The notes under the pieces were generated by a model. It did not search any database. It worked only from the letters and a program-made list of their open reading frames with translations, and was not told where the DNA came from. From assembly GCA_029945375.1 (NCBI GenBank), contig CM057066.1, positions 558,001 to 622,000 of the forward strand: a stretch of DNA of 64,000 nucleotides, in the 5' to 3' direction. The first letter of the stretch is position 1. Every line of letters starts with the position of its first letter. Shown piece by piece: positions 1 through 13,869 of the stretch. The stretch is from Agaricus subrufescens (taxonomy: Eukaryota; Basidiomycota; Agaricomycetes; Agaricales; Agaricaceae). Both the position numbers and the translations under genes were made by a program.

Positions 1-1359
1 AAAAAAAAAGAAAAAGAAAACCGAAACCACGGCCAGCGTCGTCGAGGTGGTGGTAGGAGGGAGAGAGGAGTTAAAAAAGAAAGAGGAAAGAAAGAACGTT
101 AGCCTTAACACCTTGTCCCCCAAGAAACCTGAGTTACATACACACAACAATGACCCTAAAAATAGCCCAATTGTTCTTTGCGTGCCACGCTGACGTAATG
201 AGTTCGTTGCACCCCCCCTACGGTTTTTTATTGTCTCTTTCTGTCTCTTCCATTCAATTCCTGAGCGGAGTTTTGTATGTATTGGGTGCATTGAATCCCT
301 TTTTGATCACGCCCATATGGGTATATGGGGTACTAGAGTGTAATCAGTGGGGATCACATTATCAAATAGGTGTACTAGTAACGCACCCACAATGACCCTT
401 TTGAGTCAATCACTGAGAGTAACGTAGTAAAAGTCAGAGCCCTCAAGGCAAAGCGGTAGAGGGAGAAAAGAAAACAGCTCTCCACTCAAATATAATCGGA
501 GAAGACTTTTTTTCAAAGGCCCAATAAAACACCCTGGGCCTATTCACGAAGAGGGAAAAAAAAGACAAAGCATCGACTCCCAAGATAAAGAAGAAAGAAA
601 GAAAAGAAGAGCAAACATTGTACGAATCTATCAATAGACAGAAGAAACACACGAGTGCATTGAACGGTCACAAATAAAAGAATTAAGACCCCGTACACAA
701 AGAAAATTCAAGAGAAGAAACCGGGTGGCAAGCTTGAACGTAAATCATCGACTTTTGCCTAGCTTTTTCAATATCTTCCACACACCCGCTACTAATTGAT
801 CATCGGCGGTGTATAAAAGCGCACACGCATATGCACGACAGAGAACCGAAAAGAGAAAAACAACCAAAAGACAAAAAAAAAAAAAACACAACGTTATTGC
901 AAGATGCCAAAGCCTGTTTGTGAGTACTTTACAAATCTCTCTCAAGCGATTTAAAAAAAAAAAAATTCTGCAAAAAAAAAAAAAGAGACACAAATGGGAA
1001 GAACGAAAACCAAAGTGGGAGAGAAAGAGAGAAGAGAAGAGAGAAGACTGACTGGGAGAGAAGAACTATAGAGAGCATTAAGTTTATCAGATTGCGTCAT
1101 TGAGCTTGTTCCATGTGTGAAGAAAAAGAAAAAAAAAGGCAAGAGAACAGAAAGAAAAGACCACCAGAAATTGAGAAAAGAATAAAAATGGAAATTGACA
1201 AACGGAGAAAAGAAAAAAAACACAGAGAAAGAAATCGATATCAACAAAAAAGAAATAGTTTATACCGGACAAGAATACCAATGACCCACACACACATATA
1301 TATATAGAGGCCGACTTCAAAAAAAGAAAAAGAAAAAAGAAAGGGCGTATCAGTCATCA
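1..1359. other. A-rich intergenic region
   Basis: No gene is supported here. The + strand is purine-rich with many A homopolymers and GA-rich stretches, and a short TA-dinucleotide run lies near 1296-1306. The open frames in it are low-complexity Lys/Glu/Arg or, on the other strand, Phe/Ser/Leu strings produced by the base composition. It follows the stop codon of the La-related gene, so its right part probably holds that gene's 3' UTR. Confidence 0.6.
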
Positions 1360-4246
1360 TCACGTACGCTTTTCATGCGACCACATCCCTTTACTCTCCG
1401 CATCCTCCCCTCCCATAACAAAGACCACATCGTCTTCATCCTCATCTTCATCCACTTCATCCTCCACCTCTCCCTCACCCCCACCATTATTATTATTATT
1501 AATATTACTATTATTACTCCACTGCGGCTGATGCTGCTGCTCTTCACCGTGGGGTATAACACCACCTGCATCATGAATAAAATGGGGTTGAGGATACGGA
1601 AACTGAGGAGTATACGCAGACGAGGAAATATTTTCATCACCCTCTACCACACTCCTCGGCGCATCCGGAAGCACAAACTGTTCCCACCCACCCATCCGCG
1701 CAAAATCATCCTTCACCTGAATCAAACTCGAATACATCAAAGCTTCATGAACAAGTTGATGGTTCTGCGTCAATCGTTTCACGCGATTGAAAGATGCCAA
1801 CAAACTGATCGATATCCATCCCCTCGAATCCATCTAAATTTGAGACTTGATCAGTTTACAGTTTTAGAAATAAAAAAAAATTTTTTTTTCTCACATGTCT
1901 TCGAAGGAAGAGGTCCTGAGCCATGTTCTGCGGACTTAGATAGTACTCGAGCTGTCCGAGTAAATAGTACCTCGTCGGGTCAAGGGGGTATGTCATCGGC
2001 GTTGAGGGCATGGGCATTGGTGGTGATGTGAGTCCACCAGCACTGTTAGGTGCCGAAAACGGCTGAACAGGAGTAGGAGGCTGTTGCTGTTGGGTCGGGG
2101 CGTATGGGTCGTAGCCTGTAGGAATAAATGTCGCTAGTGGTGTTCCTGGAGGGCCGTTATAGTAATTGCCTTCCATCGGAAGTGACGAAGGAACACCTTG
2201 GTACGGTAACGACGGAGGGACGTTGTATGAAGGCGGTGGCCCTTGGCGCTGTTGATAATTGCCGCCATGTGGGTGTGGGCCGCCGCCGCCGCCACCTCGG
2301 CCGTACCCTCTGTTGTTGAAGCCTCCCCGGTTGAAGCCGTTCACACCCCTGCTTCTACGAGAAAACCCTTGATTCATATAACCGCGACGACCGCGCCCGC
2401 CACCTTCTCGAGGTGGCTGGGACCGTGAGGTCTCAACCCGTTCCTCTCCCTCAACCTCTTTTGCAATCGCTCTGCCTTTCCCTGCATGATCATAGGCGTG
2501 TAAGGCTTCATTCGCATCAGTAGTGTTGGATAAGATATAGAACAACAAAGTCGCACCTGTTGCCAGTTTCGCCTCAATATCAATCGGTGGGGCTGCGGCA
2601 GGGGAAGCCAACCCGTCGTTCCCAAACTTCCATTTCGTTTCTCCCAACTCTGCCTTTTTTGCAAGGAGAGGATCGAGGGCAATCTCGCCATTCGCGATCT
2701 TGGCGTGGTGATGATGGTGGTGATCCTCCCGTTCACCACTGTCGTTCTTGGCTGGTTTATTGACCTTGCGTGACTTGATCGACGGATCCGCAGCATTTAC
2801 GCCAATCGCAAGTGATTTGAAACCCTTTTCTAAGCCATTACTTAGTTCAAGTTCAGCGGTGGTTGCTGAAGGTTGGACAGTATCCTCGATGGTGCCGAAG
2901 ACAACAGAGGTGGATCTTTTGAATTCCCCGTTGATCTTGGAATCTGCGTCCAAGAGAGGGACGGAAGTAGTGACGTCCAGGCCAGATACAGGTGACAATC
3001 GACCTGCAGGACTCCGATCCGATGTCGAGGACGATGGCGGGACAGACGGCTGGATCTGCGATGGTTGATAGAACTGTTGTTGGAGATGCAACGGGAGGGC
3101 TGCGGCGTAGGAGGATGGTGTGGCTGAGAGTGGATATGCAGGGCTCTGTTGGCCGGAGGCAGGATGGCTGTGATGACCGTTCCAGTAGGGATATGGGGCA
3201 GGGGGTTGGACGTAATCATAGCCGGGATAGTAGGGCACATAAGGGTAACCGTGGACAGAAGGCATAGGAAGCGAAGGGTCGGGTAGGCCGAGGGGTTGTT
3301 GGGAATGAGAAGGAGATTGATATACGGGAGAGCCGACTGGGGGGAGATTGGGCGGTTGAGGGTAATACGGAGCTGCGCCGGGGGGTGGGGACAGGAAAGG
3401 TCCGTAATTTGAGGCAGCGGCGGTGATATCGGTGGGGTGAAATGAAGGGGCATTTTGGGGAAGGGGAGAGGAGCCTCTAGAAGAGCGGGTGGCCGGGGCG
3501 CCGTTGGGGTCATCGGCGGGCAGACGTTTGGTGCGGGGGTGTCTGGGACTGGAGTGGGTGCTTCCAGCGTTGCTGTGTATTCTTGAATGAGTTGCGGACT
3601 GGGTAGCCGAGGTGCGACCTGAGTGATTGCGGCTATTTCGGCCATGGCCGTAGTTTGATGAAGGCCTGGAGCTGTTCGTGCTCTGGCGGCTTGCTATCGA
3701 TGGGTGGGGATCTCTGGGCTGGGCATCTGAGGGTGCCTGGATCGGGAGGGGGACCCATTTGGGGGGGCCGCCTTGAGAACTGTCAATAATTAGTCGCGCG
3801 AAGTATCAAGCGGACATCGTACCCTTTCTGGACTCGGTGCGCGGGTCGTCGGGCTTGGCGGCGTCTGCGGCGGACGACGAGGGGGGGAGGGCCTTGCCGA
3901 CCTGGGGCCAGTCGTCGGCGGATTCGGCGGAGGGGAGGGGGACGTGGGGCGGGGGGGGGGCGCGGTCCGTTCTGACGACGAAGGGGTCGTCGTCGTCGGC
4001 AGGGTCGTCGGGGGGGTCGACGGGGTCGGTTTTGGGGAGGGACTCGGGGGAGGCGGAGGAGGAGGCGGCGGGCTGGGGCGGCGGGGGGGCGGCGGGGGAC
4101 CTGGATTTGGCGGCGAGCTGCTCTTTGCGGCGGTCCCAGACGTTGACGGGGGCCTGCTTCTGGGGCGGGTCGGGGGGCTGGCGGAGGTTTTTCTTTGCGC
4201 GGTCGGCGTAGGAGAGGGCGGGCGCGGAGAGCGAGGGCGCGACCAT
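1360..4246 (-). CDS. La-related RNA-binding protein (LARP/Sro9-like)
   Basis: Three exons read 4246-3823, 3771-1895 and 1833-1360 (introns of 51 and 61 bases with GT..AG ends). The N-terminus has a SYADRAKK motif followed by long Pro/Ser-rich and Gly/Arg-rich disordered stretches (GGP..KWVPLP near the second exon start, RGG-like repeats around 2250-2420). The C-terminus is a La/HTH domain: YYLLGQLEYYLSPQNMAQD and DSRGWISISLLASFNRVKRL, split by the last intron. The family binds mRNA and poly(A)-associated proteins on cytoplasmic ribosomes and influences translation (Sro9/Slf1 in yeast). I see no RRM after the La domain, as expected for the Sro9-like branch. The start is the ATG at 4246. An Asn-rich, acidic tail closes the protein. 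The family is firm; the exact orthologue is inferred. Confidence 0.88.
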
Positions 4247-4307
4247 GGAGAGGGAGGAGGAAGAGCACGTGTTCTCACGGGTCCGCGGCTACGCTAATGT
4301 ATTATTA

Positions 4308-4853
4308 TTATTTATCCGGGCCCAGCCTCGCGCGCACGTCCTCCAGCGCCCGGCCCAGCAGATTCAGCCCCCACCGCGCCTCCTGCCGCAGCGCATGCCG
4401 GGCCCCGAAGCCGATGCCCCAGATCCGGTCGCGCGGGCTCGCCTCGGCCAGCAGCCTCGCCCGCATCTCCTCGTGCGCCCGAAACTTGCGCTCGTTGCCC
4501 TCCACCACGATCCGGTACCGCGCAGCCACCCACGCCGCCTCCTCGAAGCCCGCCACCCGCCGCCCCAGCGCCTTCACCGCCGCCAGCCCCGGCGTCGCCA
4601 GGATCTCCCGCGCAACAGCAGTGTCCCCGAACAGCAGTGCCTTGTGCACCATCATCCAGTGTTCTGCCGTCGCAAACCGCCACGTCTCAACTCCCCCGTC
4701 AATCTCCACCTCTGCCTCGAACGCAGCCGCCGCCCACTGCGACAGGTATCCACTGTGGCTCTGTCATCATCGTTCTGCCCCTTGCGTGCGCAGCTCTACT
4801 TACTGCTCTTCGTCCACCTTCCAGAAAAACACGTAGTCCGGTGCTTGAGGCAT
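4308..4853 (-). CDS. NADAR (YbiA-like) N-glycosidase family protein
   Basis: Two exons: 4853-4804 begins MPQAPDYVFFWKVDEE and joins at 4758 to SGYLSQW, then runs to the stop at 4308. NADAR signatures are visible: FFW near the N-terminus, LSQW, TAEHWMMVHKALLFGD in the middle, and RIWGIGF near the C-terminus. About 165 residues is the usual length. Characterised members cleave N-glycosidic bonds: YbiA removes reactive riboflavin intermediates, and other NADAR proteins remove ADP-ribose from guanine. Which substrate applies here cannot be told. The coding DNA is strongly GC-rich at third positions. It lies only 61 bases upstream of the La-related gene on the same strand, so the downstream promoter must overlap this 3' end. 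Confidence 0.85.
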
Positions 4854-5110
4854 GACTCGCTTGGGCTTCCTCGCTCCCGGCACCTGTATATATATATATC
4901 TATACATATATACCCATCCTGATGCCTATCACGACCCTGCCAGTGATAAGCGTCCCACTCAGATCAAGTGTCACATCCAGCTGCTAAGATGAACCACCAA
5001 CTCGAAACAAGTTGTTACAAACATCGCTATTCCCCCGTGTGACTTTTGATGGTCATAAACTTCACAATGCCTCCCTGAAACTTGGACACTCCCCCCCTCC
5101 ATCTCCAAAA

Positions 5111-6999
<1,889 letters not shown>

Positions 7000-7064
7000 T
7001 TTGAGCGTAGCTTGTTGTAAACAACTAAAGGGGGTGTATTAAAAAAAAACAAAAAATAAAAAAG

Positions 7065-7166
7065 TGAGTCGACCCAGGTTCGAACTGAGGACCTTCTGTG
7101 AACCATCCAGTACAATTACCGGAGAAGGTGTTAGACAGATGCGATAACCAACTACGCCATCGACCC
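7065..7166 (-). tRNA. tRNA-Val (anticodon AAC) with intron
   Basis: Read on the minus strand, the 7-base acceptor arms (GGGTCGA and TCGACTC, one G-U) pair. A D-arm GCG/CGC, an anticodon stem TCTGT/ACAGA and a T-arm CTCAG-TTCGAAC-CTGGG follow. The anticodon loop is CT-AAC-AC, giving AAC for valine. A 28-base intron sits directly after position 37, the canonical eukaryotic tRNA intron site. The discriminator base is A. A T-rich run directly downstream (about 7030-7063 on the + strand complement) suits RNA polymerase III termination. It lies just beyond the stop of the first SAH hydrolase. Confidence 0.93.
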
Positions 7167-7478
7167 TTTTGTAATAGCTAGCGCTCTACGAAACTTGGGT
7201 AACCAGGACATAAGTAGATGATTCCCGACCAATTGCAAATGTATATATACTGCTTGCTTCTCATCCACGCGCGCGCGGCCGGCGTCGTTATTCTCGGTTC
7301 CGAATTTATAAAACCTCACACTGCTTGCTGCGCAGTCATTCACGCCGAGGCTATGTCTTTGTCAATCAACCCAGCCACTCGAGTACACAGCATCCAATGG
7401 GTTTATTTATATATATAAGTAAAGTACTCAACACGTCCGGGCGCGGCCCTTTTATTCTTCAAATTTCTCTCGTACACC

Positions 7479-8585
7479 ATGATCATCGACTCGTCAAAGG
7501 ATGCCAAGCCCTTCACGAATGGCTTGAATAACGAAAACAACTTGGATTCGGATAACACGACTTTCCCAACCCAGTCAGAGTCTGCTATCCCCAGCTCTAG
7601 CGATAATCCACCACCACCACCATACTTCCTCCCAACGGAATCCGAACATGATACCAGGTCTTTTGGTGATAGCAAAAACACACCAACTCTATCACCATCA
7701 CCAAACACCTACGAACGCTCGCCTAATCCCAGCTCGACGTCAAATGATGGGTGGTCACAGAGGTCGTACATGCGACCTCAAAGAACCTACCCATCTTTCG
7801 AACCCATGTTTCTTATTTCTGTTGGCCAATATCTAACGCGAGGGTTTCCTCCCATGGCACCTCCCTCAACTCAAGATCCTCATCCCTTTGTTTCTCATGA
7901 AGTCCCAGAACCGGAATGGCTGCGGTAAGTGTTCACGGCTGTGTGTGTGTGTTTAATGGAAACACCTCCCCCACCTTTCTATTGCGAGTGAGGAGAATTT
8001 TTTATTTACTTCTGTCTCTCTCTCTTTTTTTTTTGCAGATTCTTGGGAGAAGTCAAAGCTGCAGGTCAACTTTCAGAGAACCAAGAACGTTATTCGCATG
8101 TCCCGATTGTACACATCATACCCATCGTAGGTGAGTAAGAGAACCGCCTATACATTACAATCACAAAGAATCAATATTCAAATTACCTTCTTTTCTTCAC
8201 AGGATCTCTAAGCACACATCTCATCCGCCAACAAATGAAAAAAGGCAAAACAAAAGAAGTAGCAAAAGTAATCGACGCCTGGAATCATGTTCGTTCTCCC
8301 TTCCCCCCCTTCCCTTCCATCACCATCTAATAATTCTTTATCTTATCTTATTACCAGAATTTCTTCAATTCACGTCAAATACAAGTTGTCCTTATGCAAG
8401 GCGCGACAAGGCTCAGCGGACTCAAAGCACAACCTGGCTCAAACGCAAGTATACCCGGTCCGTCTATCCAGCTGGCTCAGTCAGAGCCTTCTAGTAGTGA
8501 TGCGGGAAAAGGTAAAGGTAAAGCGAAAGAGGAGGAGGATACTACGTATCGGCTTTTTGTTATGCCATTGTCTATTGGGTATTAG
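7479..8585 (+). CDS. Conserved fungal protein of unknown function
   Basis: Four exons: 7479-7925, then exons beginning after introns at about 7926-8038, 8131-8202 and 8289-8357, ending TAG at 8585. The first half is Ser/Pro-rich and disordered. From EPEWLRFLGEVKAAG onward it is more ordered, with a short hydrophobic segment (HIIPIVGSLSTHL), a Lys-rich MKKGKTKEVAKVI segment, and WNHNFFNSRQIQVVLMQG. The last part is a Lys/Glu-rich linker and a hydrophobic end. I recognise the second half as resembling uncharacterised Agaricomycete proteins but know no function. A TATA-like TATATATAA stands about 65 bases before the ATG. It is convergent with the auxilin-like gene. Confidence 0.7.
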
Positions 8586-9097
8586 CCCGGACTTTGGTGA
8601 GATGAAGGGAGCGGGGTGGTTGGAGAGAGAGGAGAAGAGAGGGGTGAAACGACGGAATTGCTGGTATACCTAATAATTTAGCATTTTGACGCGATGTCAG
8701 AATATAATCACAATCCACGAGCTATAATGGAACATGCATGGTACTGCTTCGCCTTTTCGCTGTCAATAAAGCGGATATCAAACTCTCGTTACTATGGGTC
8801 GCTTAGCCGACAAAACCACTTGGGCAAGTGGATAGAGAAATGGTAGCTATGCTCAATGAGTACAGAGGCGCATAGGTCACCATGTAATAACTGATTAATG
8901 ATTTTCTGTCATGATTTGCGTTGATTGATATAAGGTCAGAGGCAAAACTTTGATGGTTAAACTATTCGAAAGGTCTATCCAATTGAAATCATTATACTTC
9001 GTCTATCAACCATTGTTGCTAACGTATCATGAGATTCCCTCTGTATTAATATATCGTATTGCTGTTGTGAAGATGCACAGCTACCTCAACAAAACCC
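8586..9097. other. Convergent intergenic region
   Basis: No gene seen. This AT-richer 0.5 kb should contain the 3' UTRs of the unknown gene on its left (+) and the auxilin-like gene on its right (-). No repeat or RNA fold was noticed. Confidence 0.5.
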
Positions 9098-11985
9098 CTA
9101 TTGCTTGAATGCGTTCCAAGCTTCGTTGAGCGCACCAAACACACCCTGGGCAATCATCCTCTGCTCCACCGTCGAGTTGTTCGCGTTCAACTAAGCGATT
9201 TGTTTCACATCAGTTCCAAAACCATGACAGAAACACAGAAGAGTGACACATACCTTGTCGGGATGAACTCTCGCCACCGCCTTCATATACTTGATCTTCA
9301 CCTGAGCAGGCGTAACAACCTCATGCATACCCACTTTAACACTCGAACCACCACTATTCAACAACTCTTCCCACAACACCAAATCTAGACTCGCAAGCAA
9401 GGCACGAATATTCGTCTCTTTACCATTTTTCCATGCCGAGAGCTTGGAGTCTACAGCATCTTTGAGTTCATATTTGGCTTGATCCTCCGCTTCGGCCTGA
9501 GCTGTTGTGGATCGAAGATTTTGAAGAGCTTCTGATGGTTTGGTATTTCTGGAAGGTATGGCTTTCGGTATTGGCTTGCGCTTTGTAGACGGTAGTGATT
9601 GTCTCGCCGAAGACGGCGGTGATGACGAGGAACCGTTCGCCGTACTCGATCCGTTTGCATCCTTACCACCACCGACCATCCTAACACATCTCTCAACACC
9701 CCGCCCAGCTTCACCTCTCATATTATCTCTAACCCACGAAGTACTTCTCAGCCACTCCCAATCTTTCCTAGCATGCCCCCATTTCTCCATGCCTTCATAA
9801 GCATCCGCTCGCCTTTTAATAGCCTTGACCAAACCTTCCCCTAAATCGACTAATTCCGACGACCCATTCGAGATAGGTACCTGAATCTTTCCGAAATCGG
9901 TGTCATGTGCAGGTTCCCAATTAATTTTGACTTCATCCACGGTAGAAGGTTTGTTCGGACCTCCGCCAGTACCGAGGGCATCAAATTCGTCATGCAACTT
10001 GAGTCGATCCGCCGTTACAACACCTACAACAGCTTCACAATCCTTTACAGCTCCGTTAACATCACCAATCTTCATCCTGGCATTCGCTCGATTGTTCAGC
10101 AATAACACGTAATATATGCTGTTATCATTATTCGAAGATTTCCCCAAAGATTCGATGGCACGGGTGTACAAGTTTTCGGCATCCCCAAATTGACCAAGTT
10201 TGAATGCAGCGTTTGCGTCAGATTTGAGGGTTGTGATGGCATGAGGGATAGTTGTTGTGTTTCGTTGAAATTTGGGAGGAGAAGGCTGAGTTGTTGGAGA
10301 TCGATGTCTCTGTTGACGCTGACGAGGGCGCGTCGGCAGAGGTGGTGTTGCTGATGTTTGTACATCGAAGAGCTGGGGAAGGGATGAGTTGGGTTCAGAA
10401 GGGGCAAACAAATCGATTTCGGGTTCTTGAATAGAAGCTGCAGCAGGTTCTTTGACCCGTTCACGAGTTCGAGTTCTTTGTCGATCTACTCGTCTTGGGA
10501 TTCTAACCTCAGGTTCTGGTTCACTGTCTTTGAAACCACCTGAGGGTTCATCACTATCTCTAAATCCACGTTCCTCTACTCCTGGGCCTTGGGCCCACCG
10601 CGGCCTTCCATTGACACTACCAGCACTACCACCCGCACCACTTGAGGAACGATGCTCCTCAACAGCCTTTTGTACTTGTGCACTCTTCTCTTTCAGGAAT
10701 GAACTAGCTTTGCTGAACATTCCTCTACCCATAACAGTAGCTTGGGCAAGAAGTTGTTCGGCTTGCGCTTGGACACCAGCACCGGTGGATGCGGGCGATG
10801 GGGAACTGACTTGTTGCTCTCTTTCCCTAAGAATTTCACGATCACGACGACGAGGTAATGCTGGCTGCTGTTGAGATGATATAGAGGCTGGTGGTGAGGG
10901 AGCTGGGGATACTCTTGTTTGAGAATTTGGTGTACCACGTCCAGTACTGCTATGCCCGCCTTCTGAAGCGAGAAGTTGATTAAGAGCAGCTTGTACATCA
11001 TTGTTGTTTGCCGCGAGAGCAGCCCTAGCTTGGGGTATTGGGAAACCCATTTCTACGATTTGGCCGAGTAGATGTGGGGGCGGTGAACTACTGCTGCGCG
11101 AGGTGGAGCGTGGAAGTGAGGGTGGCGAAGGAGTAGAATTGCGGTTTGTTGGCCGGGGAGGAAGAGCTGGTTGCTGTAGAGAGAGAAAAAAATGAACTTA
11201 GTTGAGAGAAGCAAATGGAATGGAGACGATACCTTGGGCTGAGGGGGTTTATTAAAGACACTCATGAAATCGTCATCCCCCTGGTTTTCACTCAATAAAC
11301 CGTCTTCATGATTACCAAAGTCAAAGTCATTGGAGGGAGAATCTACACGAGACTCTGGACGTTGCTTTGGTGACGTATCCTTGGTTGTGGTGGGGTGTGA
11401 TGTGAACTCGTCCAGGTCCCAAAGAGAGGATCCGCTGGGGGCAGGATTTGTCTGAGGAGCTGCGAGATCTCCGAGTCCCCAATCGTCGTCTGGTGATAGT
11501 AATTTTGTTTTATTCTGGGACGATGGCCGCGAACTTTTGCTATCTCCCAAGCTAGTGTTCGATGAACTGGCGATTGGCGTAGGTACCAGGCCCCCAAAAC
11601 CAGCGCCGAGAGAATCTAATCCGGCCCAAGTAGAAGAATCTTTCTCGACATGCACCTGTGGTGATGATGCTTGTCGCTGCCTATCTGCAAGAGCAGCACG
11701 CTGGGCAATGGTGAGGTTCTGATTGGAAGACTGGGAGGAACTCGAGAAGAGGTCAGAAAAAGCATCCTGTTGAGGCTGCTTCTGCGGTTTCTGTGGTTTC
11801 TGAGGCAGGGAGGGTTGTGGTGGCCGTTGGGCGGGAGCAGCCGATGATGAAGCGAGGAGGGTAAAGAGATCCGGTCCCTGTGGCCTACGCTGCTGCTGTT
11901 GCTGCTGCGCGGCGAGGGAAGACAGCGATTGCTGAGGTTTCTGGGGAGCAGACGAGTTCCAGAGCTCAGCAAACGAGTCGGACAT
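9098..11985 (-). CDS. Auxilin-like clathrin uncoating factor (UBA, TPR, J domain; Swa2-like)
   Basis: Three exons: 11985-11234, about 11173-9254 and about 9190-9098. The order matches Swa2/auxilin: a disordered Gln/Pro/Ser-rich N-terminus with DLFTLL and DDFMSVF (clathrin- or adaptor-binding-like motifs), a UBA domain (LLGQIVEMGFPIPQARAALA), a TPR region (KSDANAAFKLGQFGDAENLY and following helices), and a C-terminal J domain with the HPD motif (AVARVHPDK). The last intron sits immediately after HPDK, and the final exon completes the J helix (GALNEAWNAFKQ). The family recruits Hsp70 to strip clathrin from vesicles. The real start is the ATG at 11985; upstream in-frame sequence lacks an ATG. 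The gene appears intact. Confidence 0.92.
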
Positions 11986-12424
11986 GGTGGTCAGAGCCAA
12001 ACGTGTTTACGACCCAGCACTGAGTACTTAAATATCTACTCCTCATTAACCAGAGCATCCCGGCACGGCCGAGCCTAGACGACACCATCGAACATGGTCT
12101 GCATTGTCGGCGACCTACACGAGCTGCGGGAGCAGCCAGGAAAAGACGCGTATATCCGGGCCCGAACATGATGCCCCTGTCCGTAATTTCCTCTGCTCCT
12201 GAATTGTCTGATAACCATGATTGTCATTCAAAAACTTGACATCCTCACATACTTGACTGATTGAATTAACTTAACCTCTCGACATGCAGTGAAACGATAT
12301 AAATCGCTCGACGTTGACGACTGACGGCTTTTTCATATACAAAAGCAACCGACTGTACAAACTGATCCGTTAGTCAAATCGTGGCGAATGAAGGTTACGG
12401 GTCAAGGACAAGGCGGGAACAGCG
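11986..12424. other. Promoter region of the auxilin-like gene
   Basis: About 440 bases with no supported gene. It should hold the 5' UTR and promoter of the auxilin-like gene on the minus strand and the 3' end of the broken gene to its right. No clear TATA box or repeat was identified. Confidence 0.45.
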
Positions 12425-13830
12425 TCAAGGTATTCTCCACATAGCAATGCCCCCGCGGGTTTCGTCTATCTGTTCGGCCACTTCTTTGTTATGCCCGCCT
12501 CGAATGGCCGCAGACACCAGCAGCGCCAAAGAGTCCCTCAGCACTTTTCTCTTCTCCTCAAGCTCAGGCACACCACTTATTGGGTCGTTACCGGTCTCTT
12601 CAGGTCCCGACAGTGCCACAGTACTCGGGACGTTGACCCTGCTCCAATCAGTGCACAAATCCAGGTATTCAAGTAAATATGGACGATGCCAACAAATGTC
12701 ACAACTCCTGTCTCGTCGTCATCCACTTGCATCTCCGTCGTGGGGGCACCGCTTTCCATCTTCTCAGGCAGCTCTACTTGCCATAATCGTTCCAAGGTCG
12801 TATTCCCATACCACGCTACCAAGGGTGCACTTGTTTTGACTGGAATCACGATTGAGGGACAACCGTTAAAGTGTGTGTAATTGATGACATTCTCCCCTGG
12901 TCGCGCACTCATAGTCCAGAATTTCCGATGGGGTTTCAGGCCAATTACAAGTACGACAAGCCGACGCGGTGTCGGTGGCGGTGGAAGTGAGGTTAACTCT
13001 GGATCTGGAGATGGTGTTCGAGACCGACCAGAGTGGTTCCTCAGAGCGATTGAAACTGTATGCAGGCCCAAATGACTATCGCCCTCTCTCACTACTTCGG
13101 CCTCCTTAGTAGCCGGTGACGCCCTCTCTCACTACTTCGACCTCCTTAGCAGCCGGTGGGGTATCATAGAGGGTGATGATGGACGCCCACTCTGCAAGTA
13201 GTGTCTCGCCAATCCTATGGTCACCTTTCACACGGCACAGCGAGATATGTCAATGTAGAAAGTGATAAATCATTCAGTTGGTGATCGTTAGGAGCACAAA
13301 GTGATCAAAGTCAGGGCACACTCTGGGGTCCTGATGACAACTAGACTTACCCGACAAAAAGGGTCTGTGGCAGAAGACAACATCAGGTTTCATCTTCCTT
13401 GGTATAACAGGTCTCCGCGCACTTGCAAATAGGTATGGTGAGAACCACCCTTTCCCTATCGCGAGGTAATCTTTGATGGACGAAAAAAAAAGAGATCACT
13501 GGTGGATTGTCAAAAATATGCCCATGACATCCAGCATGACCCTTGATCTTTCTAAAAATGGGGGCTACCCACTTGTGCAGGGAGTTTCTGTAGAATCCGA
13601 GCGCAGCATCTTCCATAGTGTGCTTGTACTCCAACATAATTAACAGAACTTTAATTGCATCAGTATCCAACCTTGCCGAGTGAATGGGAATTAGCTTTTT
13701 AGCCATATGGTCGAAAACGAGATCGTTCGCAGCCTTGGCTGAAAGTTCGAAACCTGTATGGAGACCGATTTCCACTAAGATAGTATCTCCAAGAGAAGAC
13801 AACACCACGTCGGAAATGGGCCCAATGCTG
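12425..13830 (-). pseudogene. Apparently broken gene of unknown function
   Basis: Minus-strand coding-like segments run in order 13830-13383, about 13238-13081 and 13080-12425. They include LIPIHSARLDTDAIKVLL, FCHRPFLSG, GETLLAEWASIITLYDTP, PRRLVVLVIGLKPHRKFWT, and a C-terminus ending GGIAMWRIP. Two defects interrupt them. A 40-base tandem duplication (13081-13120 and 13121-13160) shifts the frame and creates a stop; with one copy the frame would continue. A further frame change lies near 12685, where the frame reading HRPYLLEYLDLCTDW follows the frame reading DDETGVV without a plausible intron. I do not recognise the family. It may be a decayed gene; an odd splice pattern is the alternative. 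Confidence 0.5.
13081..13160. repeat. 40-base tandem duplication, two copies
   Basis: The unit beginning GCCCTCTCTCACTACTTCG occurs at 13081-13120 and again at 13121-13160 with only a few mismatches. Because 40 is not a multiple of three it shifts the reading frame of the surrounding minus-strand gene remnant. Confidence 0.9.
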
Positions 13831-13869
13831 ATAAAATCAATAGCAAGTAACCGGATAGGCGGAGATTAG

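Noticed and set aside
809..1320. Lys-rich and Phe-rich open frames
   Set aside because: They follow from A-homopolymer composition; no start context, domain or splice pattern supports a gene.
3783..4297. Several overlapping long open frames on both strands
   Set aside because: They are Pro/Arg or Gly-rich shadows of the GC-rich first exon of the La-related gene; only the frame from 4246 joins in frame to the KWVPLP exon.
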